Below, piece by piece: positions 22,906 through 36,130 of a DNA stretch of 64,000 nucleotides. Numbering within the stretch: the first letter of the stretch is position 1; each line of letters begins with the position of its first letter. The DNA lies in NCBI GenBank assembly GCA_013398015.1, contig VZRR01007595.1, positions 778,082 through 842,081 of the forward strand, given 5' to 3'. Origin of the DNA: Oreocharis arfaki (lineage: Eukaryota; Chordata; Aves; Passeriformes; Paramythiidae). The notes below the pieces were generated by a model. That model was given only the letters and a program-made list of their open reading frames with translations, was not told where the DNA came from and did no database searches. The translations under genes and the position numbers were made by a program.

Positions 22906-25310
22906 GCTGTCTCATCTTCCATCTTATTGACAGGGAAAGTTGAAAGCAGATTCTCTTGCCTTGAAAGATATTTTGCTCTCCAGATTCTTTTCATAGCCTT
23001 CTGTCTATAGAATCAATAATTTGAATTTGTACACTAAGAGACACCTAGATAAATCCAAACTTTATCAGAAATCAGGAAGTTCAGAATTATCAAAAAACTG
23101 ACAGAATATTTTTGTTGAATCAGGACTACAGTTTTGGAATGTATTTCTTGCAAAATTCTAGTTGAAGAACACCATATATGATGATCTAAGAATTATCTTC
23201 AAGCTAATGGAAGACTTATTAGTACAATCAAAATAAAACAAACAGTTATTCGTCCAATTACTAACAATCCTAACACTCATAGTTCAAATCATCAAACTAC
23301 AGAAGAGTTTCATTGGTAATACAGTGTAAAATTATACACTTATATTACCTAGTATTTTCTTTAGCAGTCTGCTCACCCTCCAAATATCCCTCCACATCCA
23401 AAGGCTCATGACTTCAGTCTTCCTCAGGAAGAATTTGCATGAGAGGAGGGGAAAGCGAGGTATTAAAAGTCACCAGTATGCTTAGTTCTTTATCAGCTAA
23501 TCTATAATATAAATTGGCATGGAAAAAATTATTTTTAGTTCCACTACTCCAAACCTCAAGTAGATTTAAGGTTACTCTTGGATTTTCGTAACATAGTCAT
23601 CCTATTCTTTATTCTCTGCTTCCTGTCTAAAATTTCCATATCATCCATCAGTACATTGTTAAAGTTATGCAATAACCTCCTCCAGTCCTAAAGGCCTGAT
23701 ATTTGTTTCTATGTGCCCGTATAAACCTTTTAGATCTCTACCATACACGGAGAGCTAAACCAAGAGAAAGTACTTGACAGTCACCTCACCTTTAGACCAC
23801 AGTTATGGAGAAAACAACATAAAATCAGTTCCTGCTAAGGTAAGGCCTCACCACGCCCAAAGTGGTGAGTTAATACAAAGTCTGGTCAGTCTTTTAACAG
23901 TACTGGAAAAATAGTGCTTACTGGGACACGGTAGCTATGCCTTACAATATGTAAACAGAAAAAATCTGCTATACTAATAGAAAAACTAAATGTCAATTGA
24001 GAAGCTACAATTGTATGTGTGTCTGTTACTGAAAAATGTCTAGGTTCATCTGATTTGCTTTCATCACAGGCTGGTCCTGAAGAACAAAATATAACCTTTT
24101 TCCACACCATTATGATGAGTTAACTGTAAAAGACCAGATACGGGCTTCCTGGAAACTTTTGATTTCAGAGAATGTTGAGCAGACTAGAAATCTCTGTTTT
24201 GTCTCTAAAAACCTACAGGGCAAACTTAAAATCAGATAATCATCAGTGAAAATGTAAATACCAGCTTTTATTTAATTTTGATGGGGTTTATGTAATTTTT
24301 TGGCTTCTGCTTGTATCGTGCTGTGCTTCCACAGGCAAGCAGCTATATCTCTCTCATTCCAGTGAAAATTTAATATTAAATCACTGTTCTGCTGCGGGAC
24401 AGAGGAATCCTGGAAGAAATACTCTTCATGATAAATTCCAGTAATTTTTGACCCTCAGCTTTCCTCAGAGAGCCGCATCAAAAATATTGATAAGGCTTCA
24501 TATTACCATCTCAGGAGCATAACAAGAACAAGGTTAAGATAATTGCTGTGTCAGCAAGATGCTGAGCTTTTGACTCATGCCTTTACAAAAACAAGGTTGG
24601 ATTATTGCAATTTATTGTTGGCAGCTCTCCCAGACTGTTCACTATGTAGGGTGCATTTCACACAAAACTCAGCAGCCAAAACATTCAAACACTAATACAA
24701 AATTACCAAACATGACATGTAGTAACATCACAGCCAGATATAGGATGCTGAAATTCTGATCTGCCATAAAGAGCCAGTGAAACAAGTACGTGTTGTTAAC
24801 CTTGTGCATAACCAGAAATTATTTAATCTGAGGGTTGTCTGCTTGTCGTTTTAGACGGTAACGTACTCTTTCTACCACTGTGTCTTTGGCAATACTTTGT
24901 CTCTTTCCCTTCTGTGGAATGCTGAGCTCTAAGCTTCTGTTTCATTTAATTTTAGATTTGAATATCTAACCAACATTTTTATCTTGATAGTAGTATCTTG
25001 GATGGATTGGTCATCAGAGTATCCAGATCCTTATTGTGCTCTGTATTTTTAGATTAAAAATTATAAAAAGAAAAAGAAAAAGATATGTGAGATGTACAGT
25101 TTTTTAAGCTGGTCAGCTTTTGCTGGGACACCGTCAGGTTCACAAGTATTAACAATATCTGAAATAGTCTAAATCTATCTAGCACTTTCCATTTCAAGAT
25201 TCGAAAATGTTTTACAAACAATTATCTATCCATATACACATAATTTATATTTTTGCAAAACAGAGCAGATAGTATTTTCTTTTTTTAAATTAACATTAAT
25301 AATTATAACA
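22906..25310. other. A+T-rich unique sequence, no gene seen
   Basis: I saw no gene, RNA gene or transposon end. Frames of 60-75 codons (for example 23886-24110 minus and 24577-24759 plus) have no recognisable family features. Confidence 0.5.
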
Positions 25311-25331
25311 ACAATAATAATAATAATAATA
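25311..25331. repeat. (AAT)n microsatellite
   Basis: About six AAT units, embedded in a wider A+T-only patch from about 25280 to 25350. Confidence 0.9.
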
Positions 25332-25649
25332 GCAGGAAAATAATAATATCATAAAGGTCTAAAAAGCAAGAACTTTGAGGTTTTTGCCGCTTATATAGTT
25401 AGGAATAAAGAAAAACTGACAGAAAGGCTGTCTTTTCATGCCATTTAGTATAGCAAAACATAAATTTCAGTGAAGAGATTTTTGGGTTTGGCCTAGACTT
25501 TTAATAAGAGTGGTAAAAAGAAAATTATCTATATAAAGTCTTGCTGCTCTATTTTGCCTATACAAGAGTTAGGCAAAATGATAGAAAACTGTTGCTATTG
25601 CTAATGCATTCCTTTCTTGTTTATAGAAACACCAGGCTGAGTTCCTAGG

Positions 25650-26250
25650 AATCATAGAAACCTGGAATAATTTATGTTGGAAAGGACCTCTGGAGGTCAA
25701 TTAGTCTGACCTCCTGCTTAGGGCAAGCCTACACTAGGCTTCTCAGATCCTTGCCCAGTTGTGCTGTGATTATCTCCGATTATAAGGATTCACAACCACT
25801 GGACATCCTTCTCCAGTGTTTGTCCACCTTCATGGTGCAAAAAGTTCTTCCTTATTTCTAGTCAGAATTTCCCAGGCCCGACTTGTGTCCTTTGTCTCTA
25901 ACATTTCCAATCAGAGAAGAGTCCAATTAGATAGCTGAAGAAGCAGAACTATTACCTTTTATTCTTCTATTCTTTCAGCTGGACAAACCTCTCTTTATAC
26001 CTCTGTGCTCCATCCCCTGATGCTGATGGCCTTCCACAGGCCTCACTGCAGAAGGTTTTTCTTGCACTGTGGAGTGCAAGACCAGGGGCAATACCCCAGA
26101 TGTGGTCTCACAAGTGCCAGTTGGAAATCATTTCTCTTGACATCTTAGTTACACTTGCTGACACATCCTAGGATACACCTGATATTCTTTGCAGATGCTT
26201 CTTTTATTGCTTGTAAACTCTGTTCCAGATTTCTCTCTATTCACTTTCCA
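25650..26250 (-). mobile_element. CR1 LINE, antisense 3' portion
   Basis: The plus strand begins with the reversed CR1 end (AATCATAGAAACCTGGAATA, then GTTGGAAAGGACCTCTGGAG). It continues through the conserved 'CACAACCACTGGACATCCTT', 'AAAAAGTTCTTCCTTATTTC' and 'ACCCCAGATGTGGTCTCACA' blocks in CR1 order, read backwards. The right end fades out near 26250, so it is 5'-truncated. Divergence and small indels suggest an old copy. Its reading frame is broken throughout. Confidence 0.88.
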
Positions 26251-26485
26251 CAGACAGAGCCAGACCACTCTTGACATGATGACTTTGAATTTTGTTTGTA
26301 CTGATGAGAAGCATCAAGCTGAGTTTGGGATGGGATGGAATGAGAAAAAGAGTATACTATAAAACTGACATGTGTCTTGAGCTCATACATTGTAATACCC
26401 ACTGGAATTATGACTTTTGCTGTTTAGCTTGTTCTTGTGATGGTCTTTGCAGACACCCTGAGGATCGGGTCTGGTAGGCCAGTGG

Positions 26486-26800
26486 TTATTTTTGAAAAAT
26501 ATGCTCCTGTCCATTATCGACTCTGTGTGTCAAATCTCTTCTAGCACACAGAGTCTGTGTGATCCCATACACATATTTTCCATTAGCATATTTAGCATAG
26601 TGGATAGTGTAGATCATACCTGGAGATAAATCTGTGTAAAATTTGTTAATGCGCTCTTCTAGAAGAGCACTGTTGATAGTGTCTTCAATAGCCCCTGACC
26701 TCTCAGACACAGTAGCTGACAATCGATTTTTCCTGTCATACAGCTCTAACAATCTGTTCTCTGCTGGTACCTGGCTCTGCTCCACTGGTGATGATCACTC
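26486..26800 (-). other. Unrecognised 104-codon open stretch, possible fossil exon
   Basis: A stop-to-stop open stretch on the minus strand with no ATG near its start (the frame begins after a TGA near 26799). The translated composition is balanced and protein-like: a charged, helix-prone first half (NRLLELYDRKNRLS) followed by a Tyr-rich second half (IYTIHYAKYANGKYVYGI). In minus orientation a T-rich tract ending in TTTTAG lies about 30-40 bases upstream, but an in-frame stop lies between it and the frame. I do not recognise a family. It could be chance, a decayed exon or an old insertion. Confidence 0.15.
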
Positions 26801-26940
26801 ACTTTACCTAAAATTGTTTCATCAAAAAAAAAAAGAAGAGATTAAACCAGGAACATCCAACTACAGCACAGAATTTTTGTCCATAAAATTTTGTTCTTGA
26901 TGTTAAACAGAACATTGAATGTCTGTTTTATCATATCCAG

Positions 26941-26970
26941 AAACAAACAAACAAACAAACAACAAAACCA
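26941..26970. repeat. (AAAC)n microsatellite
   Basis: Five exact AAAC units at 26941-26960, followed by slightly imperfect AAC/AAAAC units. Confidence 0.92.
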
Positions 26971-28423
26971 AGTCATTTAGTTTCAAAAGTCTTATGATTC
27001 TTTCATTCTTATTTAAACCAAGTTCTTAGTCAGAATATCTTGCTGCCTTTCATCCACCAGTGAAATCCTTAATCAATGAGGTAACAATTGAGCAATATCC
27101 AAAATTAAAAAGTTCTGTCTTAGATGAAGATCCAAGCCAACACGAAGTCATTCAAAAAGTTTCAGGCTTGAACATTTACATATAAAACTCTGTGTCTCAT
27201 GCCCAAATTGCTAAGGATACAAAAATAAATTTCCACTCATGGCTGTAATTACTAATATTTCCAGGTATTCTTCTGCCACTTCAAATGCAGACATATAAAC
27301 TCTATATCTAAAGATTCAACAGTGTAATACCTTTTATCCTAAGTATACATAGACAGCAATTTTATGTTTGAATTATTTTAGTTAATTGTATGTGAATTAT
27401 CACAATACTAGAGAATAGGTACTTTTAAACCCACCTGACAATATGACTTTTTAATACTGAAGTTGTACAGTGGCATTTGTAATCACTTACATGGTAGCAG
27501 CAAAATTATTAGGTAATTCTTTGTCAAAATGACACTAACAGCCTCATTAAAAACAGGTTTAATTTTAAAAGACAGCCCATGTTATACCACGAGTGAAAGA
27601 ATTTATATGACAAATTTCTAATGGATAATTTATTCCTTGCAGAAGAAAAATGCTTGAAAATACTGAATGTATTAGGAAAAAAAAGTAATGAAAATTTAAG
27701 GACTTTTACATAATTCTGATTATTTCTGAAATAAGTTCCCTCCTGAATGACAGAACATTTAACTGCATGAACAATTGCAAAGATTACACAGTTTTCCTGT
27801 TCCTGTAAATTTGTCTAGATAATAGCCAATATAAAATATGTGGTTATTGTGTAGCATGAATTATTAAGTATCAAGTAAGGACTTTCCTCAATTACAATGG
27901 AAGATTTTAATAAGATCAGTCTGATTTTTGATGTTGTGGAGAATTTCTTTCGCCTCTTGTCCAGATAGTTTTCATGCAGATTGAAGAAGCTAGGCTGATT
28001 TTTCTCACATGTCTAATGCACACAGAGCTATTCTGGGTGCTGAGAGAGCTATACTATTTCTTCTTTGCATACAAAGCCCAGATAACTCATAAAATTTTGT
28101 GTCTACGTATTGTAGAGACAGCAGAAGGATACAGAGGGATACCTAGCAAAAAATCCAAATATGCAAAACAGGTACTTACTGTAAACACTTTAGTTTTCTT
28201 AAATAGGGAGAGACCCTGATAACGAGTCTTGTAGCTGCTGCCCATCTCATTGTATATCTGGAGCATGCCAAATATAAAAAGAAGCTCTCCTAACCCTCTT
28301 ATACTTGTGAGATTTTCTGAGATTCATGAGAACTTAGAACATATATGTCCAGATTTGATAGCCAATCCTTCTCTGACTCAGAGGTGTTTAGTAGGTCTCT
28401 CAATGTCCTCTGGAGTTACTTTA
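26971..28423. other. A+T-rich unique sequence, no gene seen
   Basis: No gene, RNA or transposon features recognised. The 81-codon frame at 27974-28219 has no family motif. Confidence 0.5.
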
Positions 28424-28639
28424 AGAAATTCTTCACTATGAGGGTGGTGAGGCACTGGAACAGATTGCTCAGAGAAGTTGTGGATGCCTCATGCCTGGAA
28501 GTGTTCAAGGACAGGTTGGATGGGGCTCTGAGCAAATTGGTGTAGTGGGAGGTGTCCCTGCCCATGGCACGAAGGTTGGAACTAGAAGGTTTTTTAAATC
28601 CCTCCTAATCCAAACCATGATTCTATAATTCTATGATTC
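28424..28639 (+). mobile_element. CR1 LINE, sense 3' end
   Basis: The sequence starts abruptly at an AAATTCTTCACTATGAGGGT block and continues with 'GGCACTGGAACAGATTGCTC', 'GAGAAGTTGTGGATGCCTCA', 'GTGTTCAAGGACAGGTTGGA' and the terminal short repeats ATTCTATAATTCTATGATTC at 28619-28638. These are the diagnostic 3' end of an avian CR1 in sense orientation. It is heavily 5'-truncated, as most CR1 copies are. The 66-codon plus frame ending at 28545 translates this 3' region (VVRHWNRLLREVVDASCLEV), a known source of false gene calls in birds. Confidence 0.93.
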
Positions 28640-29050
28640 ATTTCATCTTTACAACACCTCTCCACAAGCAACCTGAAGTGTGTGCTGGATGCAAGCTGAA
28701 ATGCAACATGGTGGGAAGCAACTCTTTGACCATTAGAATATATTGCCCTGGCAGAGAGTTTCAGTGTGTCCCCCTGGGGCCTGCGGCCTGCCAGGAGTTT
28801 TGCATTAGTGCTTTATCTTACCGAGGACCAAGCACTGGTCCCTGGACTTAGCAAAGCTCTGTCAAGGGCCAACTAAATAATTTGTACTCTTATTGCAGGA
28901 ACATGTCTCCAGATGATATAACTATAACAATAATCCTCTGTTTTCTCACTACTGTCAGTAGATATTAACTGTTAGAATACTAACCAAAGGTCTTGGGACA
29001 ACTTATAAATAGAATAAATAAAAAGCAAGCGAGATGATGTTATGTTACAT

Positions 29051-29090
29051 TAAATTATAAAATAAAATAAAACATAAAATAAAATATAAA
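29051..29090. repeat. (AAAAT)n-like microsatellite, imperfect
   Basis: Repeating TAAAA/TAAAAC units with small interruptions, A+T only apart from one C. Confidence 0.85.
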
Positions 29091-31249
29091 TCATTCTTGC
29101 TAATGTCCTTGCAGATAGGGTACTTTGGGTTCTTTCCACAAAAATGGGATTTCTGGTACTCTTGATACACGTAAAATGCTAGACATAATCTGCGTTCTGA
29201 AGCTTGAAATGACCTTTTACTGGGACCATATTTGATGATTTTGTTTCAATCAGTAGTCATACAGTTAGACCAGTCCTCTGGTCTCTGAATTTATTCAATA
29301 TGATGTTTTTTAACCATCTGGACAAGTCCAGGTTTTATTTTATTTCTCTTTCCTAATGGGGCTTCTTCCCGTGCATGCAGTTTTGGCAGGATACCAGTGA
29401 CTATATCTGTGTGGTACACTCTGTCCAGAATGCTTGGTAGCCTGTTAATCATTACACATGTTTGTTAAAGACTGTCCTATGAATCCTCTTCAGAAATGAT
29501 CTATAAGTTCATTTGCTTATCTGCATTTGCAGACTATCCTTAAGTCAGGCTCAAGGTATGTGTATGGTGGGTCTGCCCACAGAATTTAATTTAATCACTG
29601 AAGTTCAGAGCTAACTTCATAAGATAATAGTTGATCACTGCCTTACCTGCACTACTATGCAAGAGAAAAGACCTAAAATCTAAAATAATGTACAGTAGTC
29701 AATACAAAATCAGGTATCTAAATGGAGCATTTGAGCTATTTAAGCTAAAAATGTCAAGTGGATAGCTTAGATATTTATTGCAGTTTTTAGCTAATGTGTT
29801 TAGATTGCACTAATTACAGTCATCTCTTATTGGGCCTTAACGCTGTGGTGCAGCTGGCATGATCATCTAATGGCACAACTCACAATTTATTATGTATCAT
29901 AACTCAGCTTGGATTTAAAATACTATTAGTAGGGTTATAAAACTGGGGGTTTGCTTTGACATAAATCTGTATTTTATGGATAAGAGGTGTATCTATTCCC
30001 TTTATTATGTACTGAAATATTTAGAGTAGAACTCATGAATATGTTTATGACATTCAAAAATTTACTAGGTGACATTTATTTCTTGCGTGGAATTTGTATT
30101 TGTTAATGAAAATGTAAAAGAAAGTACAGGGATTAGTTGATTTACACAATGGAATTGCTTGGGCAGATTTCTTATGTGTCATCATAACATTTACGGTATA
30201 ATAAAAATCGCAGCTACTTCATTGCAAATTATTCCATTTAATCTTCTGAAGAGGTTTTTATTGGCAATGTTTGGAAGCTGACCTTTACCTGCATGACACT
30301 TTCAACAAGAAATGTCAAGAAAGCTTATAAATTACTTTTACAGCACATTAATAGTTTATAAAATTTATTTTAGATCATTTAAGGAAACCCACATACTACA
30401 TAAACACCCGGCTATAACAGGGGTGTTTGACTTCAGAGCACCACAAAAAGGAATTTGATTTCTTACAGATCACAAAAGAATGGAAATAGTAAGGGCCAAA
30501 CTGTGACACTTCACTCATTTTAAATTGATCTTAATTTTATGAATGCATGTACTTACTGTAATGGAACAACAGAAGAGTAAGATGATATTAAGCATGAGAC
30601 ACCAGGATGTGCCTCTAGGTACTGCATCCTCTCAAGGAGTGCACTGACTGCATCAAATATCTTGAGAACTTTACTCATGAAAATACTTCTATGTGTGAAT
30701 TTGAGAAAAAAAAATCTTATCTAAAATGGACCCAGAGCAAGGCAGCAGAAAAGGATCTAAATCCATTTTTGTCTCTGCACTTATATCCAAGTTTGACAGC
30801 TTTTCTACAGAAGGTTTGCCAGGGATGGAAGTAAAGCATCTAATTCTGGGCTAGAAAAATTATTTGTCTGAGGCTAATTTTTGTTCTTGCTGTGGACACT
30901 TTAGATCTCTTTAGCTTAGTGATTCATCTTATTCTCCATTCATAACTGGTAGAAAAAATGGGGACTTTTAGGGCACTATTTATCTAGTTTTGCAAAAGGT
31001 AGCTTAAATAATCTGAATCTCACCCTGAAAACACGTAAGTGTCCACTGGGTACAAAAGAGACCCAAGTTCAGAAGTAGATGTTTTTATTTGGGTTATCTG
31101 AATATCACCCCTCCTGTTTATTCAATGAGAGAAAGATTAATGAACATCCAGTAAATAAACCCTCATGGGACGTGTAATATTTTTTTCACAAGACAGTGGA
31201 ATTGTCTAGTGCAAAAATAGGCTTTTTGAAGTATATAAATAGTAAGAGA
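29091..31249. other. A+T-rich unique sequence, no gene seen
   Basis: No supported gene, RNA gene or mobile element. No open frame of note. Confidence 0.5.
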
Positions 31250-32627
31250 AGGTCTAAGGAAAATATTAGTCCCATACTTGTTGAAGATGGCCACCTGACC
31301 AAGAGGGACTAGGAAAAAGCAGAAGCATTCAACATTTTTTCCCACAGTTTTTAATGTTAATGGTAGACCTTGGGCTGCTCGGTCACCTGAGATGGAGCAC
31401 CACGACTGTGAGAACTTTTGACTGCTTTTGAACCCTGAAATTGTATGAGCTGAATGTTCTTAAGTCCATAGAACCTGATGGATTTCATCCCAGAGTACTG
31501 AAGGAGATAACAGATGTTACTGCAGGACCCTTCTCCATCATCCATCAGCAAAGGTCTTGGGAGTCTGGGAAGGATCCTGCTGTCTGGAAGCCAGCCAATG
31601 TTATCTCAGTTTACAAGAATGGCATGAGGGACTCAGAAAGCTATAGGCCTGTTACTCTTGCCTTGCTTTCTTTAAAAATTGTGGAGAAGATCACACTGGT
31701 CCTATTGAAAGGCATTTAAAGGACACTACAATGATCAGACTCAGTCAACTCATGGTTTCACAAAGAGAAAGGGCTATTTGCCTTGCAGAGGCATCTAGAT
31801 AGATTGGACCATTAGACTATGGCAGGTGGGATGAAATTTAATATCAAATGACAGATTCTGTAGGTAGGATGGCATAACACCAGGCACAAGTATGAACTGG
31901 GAGAGGAACAGCTGGAGAGAAGTCCTGCAGAAAGGGCCCTGCAGGTGCTCTCTGATAGCAGGTTCAGCGTGAGTTAGCAGCATGTCCTGGCAGCCAAGAG
32001 GACGAAACCCCATCCTGGGATGCATCAAGCACAGCATCACCATCTGGTCAAAGGAGTTGGTTATCCTACTGTATTCAGCACTGGTGTGGCCTCAGCTTGA
32101 GTGCTGTGCACAGTTCTGGGCCCCACTAACTAAGAGGGATGTTAAGGCATCTGGACATCAAAGGTGACCAGAGGAAGGAGAGAAAGCTGGTGAAAGTGGT
32201 GGAATGAATATCCTATGAGAAGCAGTTAAGGATTCTATAGGGTTTCTCTAGTCTGGAGGAAAAGAGACTGAGGTGTGACCTCATTGCCTTCTGTGCCTTG
32301 CTGAGGAGGGAAGATGGGTAATGGGGGGTCCTGAACTCTTCTCTCTGGGATCCAATGATAAGACTTATGGGAATGGTTCAAAGCTGTGTCAGGAGAGGAT
32401 CAGACTAGATATTAGGAAAAATTTCTTTACCAAGATGGTGGTCAAACACTGAAACAGGCTTCCTAGAGAGGTGTCAATGCTCCAAGTCTGTCGGTGTTTC
32501 AGGGGCAATTGGAAAATGCCCGTAGTAACACACTTCAACTTCTGTTTAGCCCTAAACTGGTCAGGCAGCTGTAGTCATTATATGTCCCTTCTAACTGAAA
32601 TGGACTGCCCTGTTCTGTTCTATTAAA
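31250..32627 (+). mobile_element. CR1 LINE, sense, with remnants of the reverse-transcriptase ORF
   Basis: This is the longest CR1 copy in the window. From about 31255 the plus strand translates, with stops and frameshifts, to CR1 ORF2 linker and early reverse-transcriptase sequence: 'DGHLTKRD' and 'EKAEAFN'-like words near 31290-31335, 'NGRPWAARSPEMEHHDC' near 31358-31410, 'PDGFHPRVLKE' near 31477, 'WESGKDPAVWKPANVISVY' near 31560-31615 and 'SYRPVTLALLSLKIVEKI' near 31638-31690. Between about 31765 and 31790 it jumps to the 3' part of the element, so the palm region with the catalytic acidic motif is missing. It then continues through 'CTGGGCCCCACTAACTAAGA' and ends near 32627 (TGTTCTGTTCTATTA). 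It cannot encode an active enzyme. Confidence 0.9.
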
Positions 32628-35600
32628 TCTTCCAAGGTGCTCCTTTGCAATATTTCTGGTTTAGGTGTCCTTTCTCATTCTCTTGAAAAGTTCAGTTGCT
32701 GTATTGATTTAACTATTAGGTCAATATGATTAGATAGTGTGTATATTTGGGAAATACTGTGTCTTCTTCATTCTTGCAGCTACTTCAGTGCACAAGTATT
32801 TTACTGCATTTAAATAATCTTTCACACACCTACGTTATTTCCTCTCAAGCATTGATATGGCTGCTAGCATAAAATGTGATACTGAAAGAGAAAATTGCAA
32901 TTGTTTGGCTTAAAACACCAGACAGAAATTTTATATGGAGCAAGTCCTTTTTAAATTTTTATTTATAAATTTTAGAATTGTAACTTTATTTTTTAATTGA
33001 TCTTTTGAAGAAACTCCTGGCTGTTGCACTCCCAATGAAGAAAAACACCATGTACAGAAATGCTATAAGCCTAATGTCAGTGATCATAAACCAGTCTCCC
33101 TTTGGCTTAACTTCTTAGCAAATATCAAGAATTTTCCTAAAATTTAATGTTATGGACAAACTAATGGAGAAAACAGTCAAGGCAAATTTAGGCTGTATAT
33201 ATAACACCGCACCACTAGCAAAATACCACATAACTCATATGAAAAGAGGTGTGCAGAACCTGTCACCTTGTTTACGGAAATACATAATGAGTAAAGTACT
33301 TCTGCTTACTGGAAAGAGTTGAAAATTCTGAAAGTAATGTAATTTGTGAATGCTATTTTTATTTTCATACTAGTCAGCTGGAAAACAGAAAGTTGCCCTC
33401 ATCGTCTTGGCTTTTTTCAGCCCATATCCAATACCACTAGAGTGCCCACTCCAACCCTTAGAGAGCTCGGGGCGTTCATGCTTTAGAAATGCTTAATCCG
33501 ATGCATCAAAATGTCTCTGGTGAACGAAGCCAAACAACTCCTGCAAAGCAGAATAAACTCACAGACAGGCACCTGGAAGGGCAGGTACAGCTGGTTAGCA
33601 ACAGTGGGGAGGAACACTTTCCACTAAAGAACCACATCATCTCTCACCTCTCAAGTAAGCTTAGGGAAGAGCCATAAACGCAAAACAACTTCGCCTCAGA
33701 AGAGGTTCTGAACTATAATTCTTTATTTCACTGGACACCAAAACCATTTGATTTAGTGGAAACACTGGTTTCATGACACATCGCTCAGTTTCAGGAGGCA
33801 ATGCTGTGTCTCTCTTTCACAGCAACCCAAACATTGTTTCTTCCCTTTGCCCCTATGCCTCATAGATACTAAATGCTTACTTCTCTTCTTGGATTTTCTT
33901 ATTAACATACCTAAGTTAAACTGAGAGCGATTATTCCCAGCCTATACTTAGCTTGAACTATGCTACTTCTACACCTGAATGGCACTTTATATACCTGAAA
34001 AGTTCTGCTTTTTCTTCTGGCAACAGCCATGTGTCTAGTAAAAAAATAATGCTTTTTTATTCAGCTTGTCCTTTTTCTATATCTGGAGAATTATCATTGT
34101 TACACCACTGTGTATTATTCCACAATTTTGAAGTGGGAATAAAATATTGAAAAATCTGAGTGATTCTTGTGGTGGATTTTGTGGTAAAGTGGGTTTCTGT
34201 TGAAATGTTGTGTTTGATGTTGATGTGTATGACATTTCATTTATTGAATAGTGCAAACAGAGGCTAAAGGTTGCTCAAAATAACTTTCAGTGTTCTCTGC
34301 TCTTAGAAATCCACTCCAGGATTATAATCAAGCGTTTATTTATAAACCGCTAGGGTTACAGTAGGATGATTTGGCATTTATAAGCAAGTCTCTTGTTGGT
34401 TGAATTTTTTGTGTATATGTGAACACCCACAGAGTTTACACATAGGATATAATTTCCAGAGGTGATTTTGCCCTGTGTAGAATGGGAATTAATTTTGCAT
34501 AGTCGCTGCCTTTTCCCAGCAGCTAGCATTTCCACAGCTGGTTGCTGTTTCACTCACCCATACTTTTCTATCACATACTATTTTTTCAGCAGCCCTCTTG
34601 CATGCCCACTTATCCACAACAAATCAAAAGCTGTGAAAAAATGCCACTGAAGTGTCTTTTTTCTTTTGTAGTTACAGAAAGCCCACACCTTTTCTCTTCA
34701 GACTTAACCGTTGCAAAGTCATGGGTTTAAGAATTTACGGATCAAGAACTTTGAATTCTGCTTATTTTGACAAATAATATCAGAATTAAATATTTTATCA
34801 TATTGGATAACACATGCCTTATTAAGACACTCTAAAATACTGGTTTATATAAATTATTGTTATGCTTTTGTTTCTTTGTTTATCAGAACTTTTTAGCCGT
34901 ATCTGTAACTGAAGTAGCAGAGTCCTTCCTCTCCAAGACAAAGATTTCAACAGAGAAAATGAGATTAGAAGGAGCTTGTGGAAGCATTTTTTAGATAAGT
35001 CTCAAATGTCAAGGCACAGAAGGGACTCACTACCTCCTGCTGTTGAACCTATCGAAAAAATACTTGTAATAGCTTTTATACTTTTTTTTTAAGGAATGTT
35101 TTGATTGACAGTTACCGTAATGCTTAAAGAAGTTCTGAATGGTAAGTCAGTGTGAGGACATTTAAAGATTTTCTTCATTCTAATTAACTGATGGTAATGA
35201 TAGACGTAAGCTCAAGGCATTGACTTTGTCCCTTCAGGCAAGGACACAAGTAGTACTGTTTGTTCCAGTATAGATAAAGATTTGATTTGCCTGTTTACCA
35301 TAGTAGAATTGACATGAACTTTAATCATTCAACTGATGAATGAAGAGATGCAAAGCTGTAAGAAATGCATCATTTATTTTACAAATTAATGTCATAAGCA
35401 TTGAAAATCACGCTGTATTAAACAGCCCATAATGCTTTCCAAACCATTTTGATCACCAGGAAAGTAGGGATAACTTAATGATTACTCTAATGTATTATAC
35501 AGGGTCATAGAGGCACTTCTGAACCTTTGTCAGTCCAAGGAGTCTCTGAGTCCTTGTCTTAGAAATCACTACTGCTGCAATAGAGTCATCTGGAAGGGGT

Positions 35601-36130
35601 TTGTGCTTGTGCCTCAGGTGTGTCTGCACAGCACCCTGCAGCTTAACTTAAGTGCCATGAGGAGGTGGCTTTAAGACAGATGGCAGGTTCTGCACCCCAC
35701 AGCTAAGGCATGGGCAGGCACTTTGTTCTGTACCTGCTCCCTGTGGATGATCTCCAGTAGGAGGGAGGAGCAGGCAATCAAGGACAGGTATCTCTGGAAG
35801 GCTGGTTAGATCTCCTACATTAGTCCCTTATCTTCCTGCAGTTCACACGTAAGACTTCTTATATCAGCAAGATATATCTTCCAAGGAAGAAAGGATCAGA
35901 GAGACAAAGGGAAAATTGAGCAGAATATTAAAAACCCTCAAAGGGCTATGTTTATTGCGTTCTTATTATTCAGTTCTCCTAAGAGCTGCCATTTAGCATT
36001 AAGCATTTTGAAAGTATCTTTTGTATGGTAATGACCATCATCAGTAATAACTTCTATTGGTGCCCGTGCTTTTTATGTCTTAGATGAACACCACTGCCAT
36101 TGCACAGTTATAATTTCTGCAATGAGAGTG
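32628..36130. other. A+T-rich unique sequence, no gene seen
   Basis: I saw no gene or RNA gene. Slightly G+C-richer patches lie at about 33420-33680 and 35510-35830, without recognisable repeat or protein features. Confidence 0.5.

Noticed and set aside
22782..22994. 70-codon minus-strand frame with SLWEGLTLENF-like words
   Set aside because: These words come from the tandem units of an avian ERV repeat and not from a host gene.
28250..28545. Two overlapping plus-strand frames of 63 and 66 codons
   Set aside because: The second translates the CR1 3' end (a frequent false gene in bird annotation); the first is a chance frame into the same element.
31441..31719. 92-codon plus-strand frame resembling reverse transcriptase, as a host gene
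   Set aside because: It is the decayed reverse-transcriptase region of the CR1 copy, with the catalytic centre deleted downstream.
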